Assembly (NCBI GenBank): GCA_027625915.1
Contig: JANTQA010000023.1
Span: 4,774,001-4,838,000, forward strand
Direction: 5' to 3'
Source: Anaeramoeba flamelloides
Taxonomy: Eukaryota; Metamonada; Anaeramoebidae
DNA length: 64,000 nt
The notes beneath the pieces are model-generated. The model was not told the DNA's origin and did no database searches. It saw only the letters and a program-made list of their open reading frames with translations. Shown here piece by piece: positions 11,001 to 22,441 of the stretch; the first letter of the stretch is position 1; the number at the start of each line of letters is the position of its first letter. A program made the translations under genes and the position numbers.

Positions 11001-14000
11001 TTTTTTGTTTTTCTTTTTAATTTTTTTTTTTTTGCTTTTGATTTTTTAAACATAAAAAAAATTGGGTGTTTCTTTCCCTTTAACAATCGTGAAATCTATG
11101 ATTTTACGCTTAAATTACCTTTTGAGGAAATTTAAGTAAAAGTACATCTAGAGTGTAATTTACACTTCTTCCATCAAAAATATAAATAAAAATGAAAAAA
11201 GTTTATAAATAAAAATGAAATTAAGAAAGGAATAAAGTTCAAAAAAAATTTTTTTTATTCGAAAGTATTTGATCACAATTTGAAAATCCATTCAAAAAAA
11301 TTCATCATCTTTTTGCCTCCAATTGTAAACACAACTTTGTTTTTTTTAATTGATTAGATCAATTCTTTTGGCATCTCAAAAATTGGATTAGTAGAGTAAT
11401 TTGTACTACTGTCAATTTAAAAAATAAGCTGGATAAAAATTTTTTATGGAATTTTTCATAATAGCTATTATGATTAGAAAACTTGTGTTCATAAATAAAA
11501 ACGAACCATTAAAATGACAGAAATAATAAGAAACTACATGAATTACAAAAATCAAATAAAAACTTTCAAAATTCAAAGAATTATATGTTCTAAAATAGGA
11601 TATGATCAATTCAAGTTTTTTGAATATTAAATGAATTTTTTTTTTTTTTTTTGGTTTAGTGATATTTAATTGTTAAGGGATTAGCCTCATCATATATTCG
11701 TCTATAATCAAAGTATGTTGTAATTCGGTGTAAATGATATTAGTACTGCATGGTTAAAATAACTTATGTGACAATCTATTCTAAATATTATTACACAATA
11801 AATTATTGCATTTTTTACTAATGATCACTATTAAAAATTTTCATTTTGGAAATTTTTTTTTAATTTACTTTTCCAAATCTAAAAATAGAAAACTCCAAAT
11901 AGTATCCTTACAGTAGTTAATAATTCATATTTTGAACTTCCAAAAGTAAATATTTTTATTATTTTTTAATTTCAAAGATTAACTCAATAATCATCAACAT
12001 AAAAAAACACAAAAGACTGATTCGTTTTGTTTCCTTTTTATGAAAGCTAATTGTAACATCAATATATTTTCAATATTTGAAGAATAATTAGTCAAAAAAA
12101 TCTATTGGTTAATTATTTAATTTTTTTAAAAAATTGAATTGTTTAGCAATTAATCTACATTTCGCGATAAATTTAAGAAAGATATTTTAGAACTTTGAAG
12201 TCCGAAAATTGATTTTTCAACCTTTAAATTTGTGGCGAAATTCAGATTTTTTTTCTGAAATTCTTGGGTTTTTTACTAATACAAGGATCATTTTTAATTG
12301 ATGAGATCAACAATTAGTACTACTTTACCAATCGATTTTTTAGAGACACTTGAACCCATGTAGCACTAATGCGATTTAGGCCCAATAACAATATACTTTG
12401 ATTATAGACGAATATATTGTGAGGCTAATCCCTTAAATGGTAAAAATTTTCACTTTTGAATTCTTTGTTTTTTCATTGACTAAATATCTTTATTCATAGA
12501 TACCAATAGTACTTTTAGTTCATATTAATTTTAGAACATCTAATATAGTGTTTAATATAGATTTATTCATGTTTTTTTTTTGAAGTTGGAATGTTAACTG
12601 TCAGCTATTTCCTAAATAGTCTGCCAAATTTATTTCAAAATATCTTTATTCAACTAAATTTCAATATATTTATTTAAAGATCCTTAAATTGTTATTTATC
12701 ATAAATTGATCCTCAATAATAATTCAATTTATTTACTTGTTTGTAAGAAATTACCTTCATTAAAAGGTATCAAAGCTTTGTGATCACAATTTTATATGAT
12801 ATTTTTTAGATGTGAAAATTAATTGCTTATTTTCGTCTTTTTGATCCATAATTTTTTTTTCCCATTAGAGTTTTAATCTTGATAAATTTTCCAATCGAAG
12901 GAAAACCTGATAACTTGTATTTTACATTGTTTAAAAAATCGTTTGTTGCCTTTCCATATTGTCCTTTTTTTTTTTTTTTGAATCAATTTGACTTACATCA
13001 TTGTATCAAAAAAAATGTGCAAACTTTTTTTTTCATTTTTTTTTGAAATATTTTAATGAATATAAACTCCATTTCACTCAAAGTTGCCCTCCAAAAATGA
13101 AAAATTCGATTTTTTTTTAAGGATCAACGAACACATGATTGTTTGGATATAAGAGAAATAATAAACTTTATAGTAGAATTGATAATCGTAAAAGAAATAC
13201 CTGAACAAACGATAAATTTCGAAATAAATAAGTTGTAAAAAAAAATTGGACACTTTAATTGAAATGTCTAGTGCAAATTTCTCAATTTCTTTGGAAAATT
13301 CAAATTATTCAATCATATTTTTTTAATAGTAAATATCTGAATTTTAAAAACATTAAATAGACACAATTTTCTTAAAGTTAATTTGAATTTTCAAAAATTT
13401 TTTTCTCCAAAAAAATGAAAAAAAATGAAAAAAATAGAAAAAAGAAAAAAAAAAAAGTATTGATAAAAAACAGAAACATAATAAAAAAAATAGAAAAAAA
13501 ACAATTAGATAAAAAAAAACAAAGAAAAAAAAATTGGATAAATGAGAAAAAGTAAATTTGTAAAATTAGAAAAAATGATTCTGATCCATAAAATGAAAAT
13601 TTATTATGAGAAGAATATTGAATTAAACTCAGAAATTATTTTTCTATTTCTTCAATGAAAAGATACCCCTTAGACTGAAAAAGAGTTTCTAAAGTTCTAA
13701 TTTTAAACATAATACAGTAGCATATTTCATTTGATCTATAGTTGTTCAAATATTTAGAGCTCTTTATTAATATAAATTATGGTAGCAATCCAGAAATTTT
13801 TGAAATTTTAATCATAAAAAGAAACAAACACTAACCCTTTCAGAAATCTGGGTGCAAAAAAAAAACTTTTTAAGTTTTTACCTTTTGTTTATTATTTTTT
13901 TTTTTTACTCTGTTTTATTTTTTGCTTTTCTTTCTCTTTTTCTTGTCTTTGTACCAAAATAATTTATTTCTTTTTATTTTTTAAAGAAAAGATATCATAT

Positions 14001-17000
14001 GAGTTATACTCTTACCTACTTTATCACTATTATCAAAAAAACTCTAAATACCAGTTTAGAGTTTCAGGGAGTGCGGTGAAGTGCCTAGGTTTTTTTTTAA
14101 TTTAAGAAATTAAAAGAAACCTAACGGTGCTTTTCCAGAATTCAAAAGAATAGAGAAAAATCAAAGATTTTAGTCAATTCTTTTAAATTCTGGAAAACCT
14201 AACTGCAGTTTTTTTTAATATCTAAAATTAAAAGAAACCTAACGGAAAATAGGGGTAATTTTGTTGAATCATCTCTCTTCAATAATAAATAAAGAAATAA
14301 TACACTAGTGTTTTTTTTATTAAACAGCCAAGAGTTAATATGATTTAACTTCAATAACAACTTTCTTTTAATTTTAGATAATTCTGTGATAGAGTCTAAT
14401 TCCTGAAAGAGGCGCTGTGAATATAAAATAAAAATAACTTGAATTTTTTGAGAAATTGCTTTTAATTAAAGCCTACAATTTCTGTAAAGTTAAATAACAA
14501 GTTGATTGTTATTCTATTATTTACAAATCTTGAATTTTCACCTGTTTAAAAAAGAAATTATCCATAGGAATAAAAAAAAAAAAATACATGTTTTGAAAAG
14601 TCGGTAAAGATTTCCTTTGGAATCCTTCTTTCTACTTTAACGATGAATACTATCCGTTGAAAAATAAAATTAACAAAATTTTCATTCAGCTTTGCAAAAA
14701 AAAAGTTTTAAATTTCTGGAAAATTGAAACTTTTGAAGAACTAAACCGGTTTTAATTATGTTTTTTATTTTAGAATTGGGAACTTTGCTGATTTTGTTGA
14801 ATTCTTGTGATTTTGTGGTTTATTTTCAAAAAGCTGAATGAATTTTTTGTTTGATTTATTTTGCAATTACCAGTGGGTCGACCTCGATTTTTTTTGTCAA
14901 TTCGTTAATAATGAACCAATTTTGATAAAATTCTATACAGGGTTTTATTTATTCAAATAATACTAGAATTATAAGAAGAAAATTTTCAGGAATACCAGTT
15001 CTTCAAAATATTATATAAAGGGGTTTTATTGTAAAAATAATCCCATTCTACAATCTCAAAAAACATCCAATAATAAGTATGCTTAGATATCAGAAATAAT
15101 TCTTTTTTAAATATTAATTCAATTTCATCTGGGTAGAATTCATTTTGAGTCTTTTATTTCACTCTATTTCAATTTTTAAATTTATTTGTCAAATTAAAAA
15201 CTTTTTAAAAATCAAAGTAATTTTTGACAAATAAAAAAACCCAAAGAAACGAAATTTTCAAAGAGATACAATAAAAATGATCTTTAAAACTCACACTCAA
15301 CAACAACTATAACAACATACCTCTTTAAATATTGCTTTAGCTTTGAAATATTTCCAAGATAAGAGGAATTATTACCCAATGAAGAAATACTAAAAATTGA
15401 AAATTGCAGAACAACATTTTGAGGTTTAAAAAAACTTTCCATACTTTAATGATCAGAACTTTAAAGAGAAGAAACTCAGACAACCATTCCTTTCTTTATA
15501 AAAATAACAAATTAATTCCAAATAGAGGACAAATAAAACACAAATTTTTAATCGAGGTCATTTCAGTTATTTATTTTTTTTTCGATGAGTTATGTTTTTT
15601 TTTTTTTTTTTTTTTTTTTTGGTAGGTGAATGAAAATCTTTTACAATTTGTTTTTCAATTAACATTCATGTGATTTGTTATCGGGTTAATTTACTCTTTT
15701 TGTTGTTATGTGTAACAAAAAATGGAATTGAAAAACAGGTGAGTTTTCAGAAATGTGTTTGATCTCCAAAACTGATCAAAATTTAAAAGTTTAAATAGAA
15801 TATTTTCTTGGCTTCTTCTTTTTGAAGTTTCTGATGAACAAGCCCTATTCTTATCTATTGATTGTTTAAAAAAACTTATTTCAAGGCTTATTTGGTTTAT
15901 GGAGATTTAATAATCACAATTAATATAATGGATTAAATGGACACAACAAGGTGTTTTGATTTGCAATTGATGCTGGATTACAGCCGACCCAAAAAAAACA
16001 AAAAAAATAAAAGATTTAACAAAGAACAAAAATCGAAAGAAAATTACAAACTTTTCGTTAAAAATGAGTTGGTTTTGAAACTGTTTTATCACGTCTCGAA
16101 TATAGTCCTTTGGGATAATTGGAAATAATTGAATAATATACTTTTCAATCCCTTTCAACTGTTCGGTGAAATTTCTTAGTTTGGGTCTAAATTTTTGTTT
16201 CTTGGTGTGCTTTTTTTTTTTTTTAGTTTTGTGTTTTGGCTTTGATTTCTTCTCTGGTATTGGGGATTCAGGAATGTTTAAAAAAGTCCAATTTATTTGT
16301 TCAGACTTTATTACCTTCTCCTTCCCCTTCCCCTTCTCCTTCTCCTTTTCCTTTTCCTTCTCCTTCTTCTTCTTCTTCACCTTCCCCTTTTCCTTTTCAT
16401 TTTGTTTTTGTTTTTGTTTTTCTTTTTCTTTTTCATTTTCTATTGATTTTTCTTTTTCTATTTCTGTTTCCTTGTTTTCTAGCCTTTTTTTTTCTTTGAG
16501 TGTGTTTGTTGGGTGACTCTCTTCATTGTCGTCTTTTCTTGTTTTGTTTTCTTGGTAAGGCTGTCCTTTTTGTTTCTTTTCGTTATTTGTTTGAGAAATT
16601 TTTTTTTTTACAAAATTATTTTTTTCAGTGAATGGATAATTGTAAAGATCCATGTTGTTATTTTCAATGAGTAATTGAAATTCATCAAAAGTATCATTAT
16701 TTGTATTTTCTTGATGTTTTTTTATCAACTTCTCATCTTTTTCTTTTTCTTCTTCTTCTTCTATTTTGTTTTTTATGTTATTAAGATCATTATTTTCATC
16801 TGCTTCATCGTCGTCTTCAAAACTCGAATCTTGATCACTAGTTATCTCAAGTAATTCGCTCATTGATAAGCTTTCCCAATTTTTGAAATGATTTTCTTTT
16901 TCTTTTTCATTTTCATCTATTTTCTTAACTTCTTTTTCTTTTGTTTTTTTGTTTTGGTTCTTCTTTGTTTTTTTATTTTGGTTGTTGGCCACGAAGGTTT

Positions 17001-17190
17001 GATCCTTTCTTGGGTGAAGATTCTTTCCGTTTTTTGTATTGGACAAAATGTCTTCAATTACTAACTCCAACAGTTTTTCTTCGGAGTCACATTGTGATTT
17101 ACGAAAGAGCATGATCTGTTCAAGTGATTCTGTAGATTGTGTGGGGAAAAGGCTACTGAGTTCAATTAAAATTTTGGATTGTGTCATCAT
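8006..17190 (-). CDS. RNF216/TRIAD3-like RBR E3 ubiquitin ligase with three CUE-like modules
   Basis: Two exons: 17190-16052 and 10337-8006, 1,156 codons by my join. RBR ligases pass ubiquitin from an E2 to a RING2 cysteine and then to substrate. RING1 (about residues 695-745) carries CMCC, GHLFCVDC and CPGVEKC; the IBR (about 789-832) begins CPNC and ends HPGKTC; RING2 (860-889) has CNNC, the catalytic Cys873 in QGCNKIVC, and CYLC followed by SIN, as in RNF216. Three LFP/IFP modules resembling CUE (ubiquitin-binding) domains lie at about 6-50, 348-395 and 483-560. The second is cut by the intron: exon 1 ends in ..FNEK at a GTTTGT donor (16051), exon 2 begins after AATAG with EAVQKVIKFL, and both phase and helix pattern join. 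The tail (about 920-1156) is K/E-rich low complexity with a repeated ELINNKK module. Exon 2 read alone would falsely start at Met 10201. RBR identity is firm; the exon join is well supported but inferred. Confidence 0.85.
8103..8600 (-). repeat. Internal tail repeats of the RBR gene
   Basis: Within the coding tail, a K/E-rich unit containing [EG]LINNKK followed by KKKK/KIGKEKG occurs three times (around 8103-8165, 8337-8400 and 8515-8590). Each is separated by Asp/Ser- or Glu-rich spacers. The DNA repeats as well (TTTTTTATTATTTATCAAC). This is consistent with expansion of the tail by duplication. Confidence 0.6.
11677..12432. mobile_element. TTAA-flanked element with 45-bp terminal inverted repeats (family F)
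   Basis: The left end begins GGGATTAGCCTCA and the right end is TGAGGCTAATCCC. The two ends match as inverted repeats for about 45 bp with few mismatches, including CGTCTATAATCAAAGTAT and its complement. TTAA flanks both ends (11673-11676 and 12433-12436). At 756 bp it has no transposase-like frame. Its terminus GGGAYTAG resembles that of family E, so both probably used the same piggyBac-type transposase. Its interior resembles 53400-54470. Confidence 0.8.
12590..13650 (-). repeat. Dispersed repeat family B, copy 1
   Basis: This segment matches, in reverse, the repeat at 45420-46880. Shared phrases include TGATCACAATTTTATATGATA, TTTTTTAGATGTGAAAATTA, CACTCAAAGTTGCCCTCCAAAAATG (as the complement of GAGGGCCACTTTGAGTGAA) and GATTCTGATCC. 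Partial copies lie at 31565-32000, about 49740-50402 and 60950-61690. No coding sequence is visible. Confidence 0.65.
13690..14290 (+). repeat. Dispersed repeat family C, copy 2
   Basis: The copy begins near AAAGTTCTAATTTTAAACATA and continues with GCATATTTCATTTGATCTAT, AACACTAACCC, the phrase GTGCGGTGAAGTGCCTAGG, and an end near GTTGAATCATCTCTCTTC. The same order is seen at 19930-20720 and 44160-44940. It abuts repeat B copy 1. Confidence 0.65.
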
Positions 17191-18522
17191 AGCAAGTCCA
17201 AATTTTTACAATGTTAAAAATTAATAAAAGTTGTTTTGGTGTTTGTTTGAAAAAACTCCTGTTTGTTTTTTGGAAATTTGGTCCAAGTTATTTAGTGCTG
17301 GGTGATAACTTAAAAAAAATAAATGTCAAATAATTTTGAAATTATTGGAGAAAGAAAACTTGGATTACTTTTTTTTTTTGGTCGTTAAACCATTATTTTA
17401 AGTTACCTATTTGATTTTATTCGAATTTTACACAAATAGAATTAAAAGATTTTTTTTGGTAAGTTTCATCTCCAAAAAAGTAAACTTTCCGTTCTTTTAT
17501 TCCTATTTTTTTGATAAGGCTTTTTGGATTTGAAATTGTCAATGAGAAGTCCAATGGAAATTTGAGTCGCAAAAAAATTTGTAAAAATTAATTTATTGAT
17601 CATTTTGAAATTCAAAAATAATAACAAATATTTTGGTTATTATCCAATTGGTTTTTAGCGAAATCAACTTTCAGTAACATTTGGATCAAAAAGTCAGAGT
17701 TAGAAATAAAAGTAAATTATAAAAATTGATACATAAAAAACTTTTTTGCAGAGAAATTATTGGGGTTTTACATTTTTTATTTTTAACTGTCTTTTTTTTA
17801 AACTTCACTGTTAATGTTTTATTGTAAGCGTTACAGACTCTGTAGGAGAGTGAATTTGAAGAATTTAAAAATACTCTTTTTAAATTGGTCGTCTAGCTTT
17901 TGTTTAAAGCTTTACAATCACCGAAATTTGAAAAAAGATTATCCTTGTATCGAGTGTGGCAGCTTTTTGTTTTGGTTTTTAGCTGATCGATCTTCGACCC
18001 CGTAAGCATTTTAGTAGTATAGTGGTGATAAAAATACCAGACAGGAAAAAAATCACTAAAATTTTTTTTTTTTTTAAAAACAAGTATTTAATCTCTGGAG
18101 ATCAATTGAAAATTGTCCAGTAACCTTTCCACCCTTCGATTTTTAAACACAACCTGTTTATATATTCACTTTAATTATCTATTGATTTTTTTGAGCAATT
18201 ATGAGAATTTAAATCAAAAAATATGAAAAAAATAATAATTGAAATGAAAAATTTTGATTTGATCTGATTTTTCAGTATTTTTTATTGATTTTTCACTGTT
18301 AAATTCTTATTATAAATTTGAGAAAAATCTATTTTTTTTTATTTATTTTTACTTTTAACAATTTTAATTCTTGGGTACAATACCCTAGTTAAAATAAATT
18401 TTCAAAATAAACCCTCCCATCTACCAATTTGTACTTGCCTTATGTTGGATATTTTCACTTAAAAGAAAAATTATCCAAATAATATTTACCTTGAGAAAGG
18501 TAAATAATAAAATAATTTTCTA

Positions 18523-18721
18523 CAGCCAGTTCCACTTTTAAGGTACACACTTTCAAGGTAATTTAAAGCACAATAAAAATCTCAAATTAAGGCACAAATT
18601 TTGGAATTTTTTTTTTTTACAATTTATTTTACTAGAATCCAAAATTTTGTGCCTTAATTTGAGATTTTTATTGTGCTCCAAATTACCTTGAAAGTTTGTA
18701 CCTTAAAAGTGGAGCTGACTG
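18523..18721. mobile_element. TA-flanked miniature inverted-repeat element (family D, copy 2)
   Basis: This 199-bp palindrome runs from CAGCCAGTTCCACTTTTAAG to the complementary CTTAAAAGTGGAGCTGACTG, flanked by TA on both sides (18521-18522 and 18722-18723). It is more symmetrical than copy 1: the arms pair over almost their full length around a T-rich centre near 18600-18635. It has no coding capacity. Confidence 0.82.
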
Positions 18722-19929
18722 TATTTAAAATCTTCTAAAACTGATATTATACTCAATTCGCAAGATTTATAAGTAGAAATTTTATCAAAATATTATTGGT
18801 CTGGTATCAAAAGATAGTAACAATTTGTTAATATTTTTTTTTTATTATCATAGAATCATGTTTTCCCAATTTTTACTAACATATATCTTTGTTCTTTTCT
18901 TTCTGGAATACATATTAATAATCATTTTGTTAATACACTATTTCTTTTTTTGTGTTATTTGAATGTTCATTTGGGAATGTAATTTCACATATTATTCTTT
19001 TTTGTTTTTTTTTGAATTTCAGTAGCAAGCAAACCACCCTTACTAAAAAGGCAAAGAGAAAAAGAATCAAAGTTCAGATAAAAAATGGAATTATACGGTT
19101 ATAATTAACGAAACCAAGTTAAATAGACTTATTTGAAAATAAGATCATTTTTATTGAAATAAAATATTATTAATAAAGATTAAATATTTTCAAGTTTTTT
19201 CTCTATAAAAACTATCAGATATGAATTTATAACCCCCCACAAAAAAAATAATAAAAAATATTTTGATAGTACTTTAATATTATAATAAATTATTTTTGTC
19301 AAATAAAATGAAAAAAAAATTATCTAATATCCATAATTGTTTAAATTTTTCAATTATTTTTCAATTAAAGATTGGACCATTATTATAAAAAATATTTTTT
19401 GATACAGCTGTTTTAGAAAAGTGTATACCAAAACTTTTGTTAGATGTTGACTGAACTGATTAAAACGTATGAATTAGATAGTTTTAAGCCCTCCTTGCAA
19501 AACTTCGAGTCCACACTTTTTTTAAAGCTGTTATATTGAAAATATGTTTTTTATTTATTTGTATCAGTGTCTAATAACTAGTTGAAACATATTAAAGAGT
19601 AATGTATGATAAGCACCCAAATTAAAATCAGGGAAATAGAGCATTTTTTCGAAATCAAGATCAAAAGTTTGAAACTCACTGAGTAATTTATAATTTTAAA
19701 TAAAATTGAAAAAAGTCAGATGTATACTCTTTGAATCTTTTTGGTTCCGAGAAAGATTTTTTTCATATTCCAAATGAGTATTTTTACAGAGATAATGTTA
19801 AAAAAATTTACTCTATTTAAAATAGAGGGTTACACAATTAACTTAAATTCGATTCAAGTTAATTACCTAGATTGTTTACTAAAAAAAACCATTTTTTTTC
19901 AACACTTTAGAGATTTAACGCATCTATAA

Positions 19930-20720
19930 AGTTCTAAATCAAAATTAACTAAAGTAACATATTTCATTTGATCTATAGTTGTTCAAATATTTAGAACTCT
20001 TATTAAAATAAACTCTGGTGGTGATCCAAAAAAATCAACATAAAGGAAATAACCACTAACCCATTCAACATTTAAGGTGCAAAAAAACTTTTCACTGAAG
20101 TTTTTACCTTTTTCAATATTTTTACTATTTTTTCCTTTCTTTTTCTTTCTCTTTTTCTTATATTTGTTCCGAAATAATTTTTTCTCATTTTTTAAAGTAA
20201 AGATCTCCTCTGATATGTAAACTTATCTACATTACAGTTCGGAAAAAACTCTAAATACTATTTTAGAATATCAGAAAGTGCCGTAGGGTACCGTAAAGTA
20301 CCTAAATTTTCTTCCTTTTTTCTGTTTTATATGTTAAGTGTTCTAGGTTTTTTTTGATATTTTCTATTTATGAGGAAAATCAATATATTTTCTTTAGGTT
20401 TTTTTGAATTAACTATTTTTTTGGAAAATCTATTGATTTTCCAAATAAATAGAAAACTCATAAAAAAACCTAGAACACTTCACAAATAAAATAGAAAACC
20501 TCAAAAAAACCTAACGAAAACCTATTGAATTTTTAAACAAGCTGAAAAAAAAACTAACGGCACTATTCCAGATTCAAAAAAATAGAGAAAAATATTTTAA
20601 TTTCTCAAACTCTGGAAAACCTAATGGATGTTTTTTGTTATTTCAAAAAGTAAAAAGAAAATCTATAGTCAAACATGTGGTGATTTTGTTGAATCGCCTC
20701 TCTTTAATAATAATTAAAAA
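19930..20720 (+). repeat. Dispersed repeat family C, copy 3
   Basis: This is the longest C copy. After GTAACATATTTCATTTGATC it runs to GTGCCGTAGGGTACCGTAAA, then a foldback around 20340-20520 in which CTAGGTTTTTTTTGA pairs with TCAAAAAAACCTA-type blocks, and ends near GAATCGCCTCTCTTTAATA. There is no ORF. Confidence 0.65.
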
Positions 20721-22441
20721 AGAAAAACAATTGTTTTCAAATTTCAAGAAATTTAAGCATTTGGAAAAATTGGAATAAGATAGATAGATTTTTTTATCAA
20801 TTAAATTGTTATCATAGAGATCTGTGAATTATTTCCTTAATTAATTTTATTCGTTGACAGATCTTTTATTTTTTTTTTTTTTTGTTATTTGAATTCTTGT
20901 TTTTATAGATTTGTGAAATTTTTTTTTAAATCAAATTATTAGATCTTTTTAAAATTTTTGATTTTTTTAATTTTTTTAATTCTGTGTAGAAATTCAAATT
21001 AAATTTATTTTTTTAATTTTGATTTTTAAAATAGGGGATTAGTTTTTTGGTTATGTGAATTTTACGTTCTCAAAAAGAACATTTAATGTAATCATTTTTT
21101 TCAAGTTAGCAAATCAACAGGTATGGAGAAAATCTACTGTAAGCGATTGAATCAAAATCTTATTTTCACATTGCTGTCTTTTATTTCAATATATAGATTT
21201 TTTTTTTCAATTATTCAAAAAAATTTTTATTTCGGGTTTCAAGGGTTACTTTTTCATATGAAAATGGTGAAATTATTGATAAAAATACTCTTGAGAGAGT
21301 TTCATAATCTCAATTAAATTTCTTGCTGAGAATTTCGATTCAACAAATGTGAAATATTGATTATTCCCACAATTTTATCCTTTTTACCCCTCTTAGATCC
21401 AACCTTTTTATTTTTATTTTAATATTTCATAATTTCCATTTCAAATCTATAAACACAAAACAATTTCCCAAGTTGTTCCAAGTATTTTTTATAGTTATTT
21501 TAACAAGTTTGAAATGTTTTCTTATTTGAACTTGTACTTGAAAATTTATTAAAATTAATTTTTTTTTTCAATATTTTCCTTCAAAAATCAATTTTAGAAC
21601 AATTTTTTTTGTTTTTTATTGATTTTAATTTGGAAAATTCCTCATTTTTGTAACCAATTTCTCAAGACTGAAAATATTTTTGGGGTTGTGTAAGTAAAAT
21701 AGCACAATAACTAAACACCCTCCAAGGTTGGAAGGTATTCCTTAACAAAATATTTTTCGAATTATTAAAATTGTGATTTAAGTCTCTAATCATTTACTAT
21801 GAATTTGCTCCATACCTTTGAAGTTGTTGTCTTTAAAAATATATGTTCAACAAATTGTAGTTCTTTGAGTTGAAAAAATTCCATGATCTCTACAAAACCA
21901 ATAAGTGATAACAATTTCGAGTGATTCTCTTAGCCATTTTAATAATGTTATACCTTGTTAAACTTTGATAAAAAATTATAATTAGCCATGGAATTCTGAA
22001 TGTATTGTGAGAAGTGATCCTTTTCCATTCACTAAATTAGTTATTGAATAGTTTTACCTTTTTAAATTAGGAATTTGGTTTTTGGTGTTAAAGACTTCAC
22101 TTTTGTTCTTTTTTGAAGGTTGCAATAAAATTTTCTTCCTTTTAATTTTTAGAAAAAGTTTTAAATTTCCTAAACCAGCTCCTTATATCTGACCGTATTT
22201 GTAGAAAGGAATTTAGTTCTTGCTTGTACAATATCGAAAAAAATTTCGACAGTTAAAAAAAATGGCCCTGATTAGGACTTGATAGAAAAGAACAAAAGAA
22301 CAAAGGAAAAAAAGTGAGCAATTCCAAAAGTAGAAACACAAAGTTGAAAGTAATTTTCAAAAATCTGAGGAAATATTTACCAAACCAAGTCAATTTGGAT
22401 TTTCAAGTTGGGATATTTTGCTATTTTTTCTTCTTTTTTCA

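Larger units (their letters stand above)
10338..16051 (-). other. 5.7-kb intron of the RBR gene
   Basis: The intron runs from a GTTTGT donor (complement of 16046-16051) to an AATAG acceptor (complement of 10338-10342). It contains a TTAA-flanked element (11677-12432), a reversed copy of repeat family B (12590-13650), a copy of repeat family C (13690-14290), a short family J motif near 11100-11230 that recurs at 41840-41960, and a long T tract near 15598-15620. The short frames inside (for example 11412-11609 and 15404-15625) show no protein character. Confidence 0.65.
17191..22441. other. Intergenic between RBR and receptor kinase genes (divergent promoters)
   Basis: The two flanking genes diverge, so this stretch should carry both promoters, but I can point to no core element. 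Recognisable items are the TA-flanked MITE at 18523-18721 and repeat C copy 3 (19930-20720). A frame at 17814-18005 contains CIECG and RRVNLKNLK but no recognisable domain; I regard it as unproven. Confidence 0.5.

Noticed and set aside
11080-11150. Candidate first exon for the RBR gene (ATG..CTCAAAAG|GTAATT, phase-compatible)
   Set aside because: The surrounding motif recurs at 41840-41960 as a repeat, and the exon at 16052-17190 gives a far better domain join.
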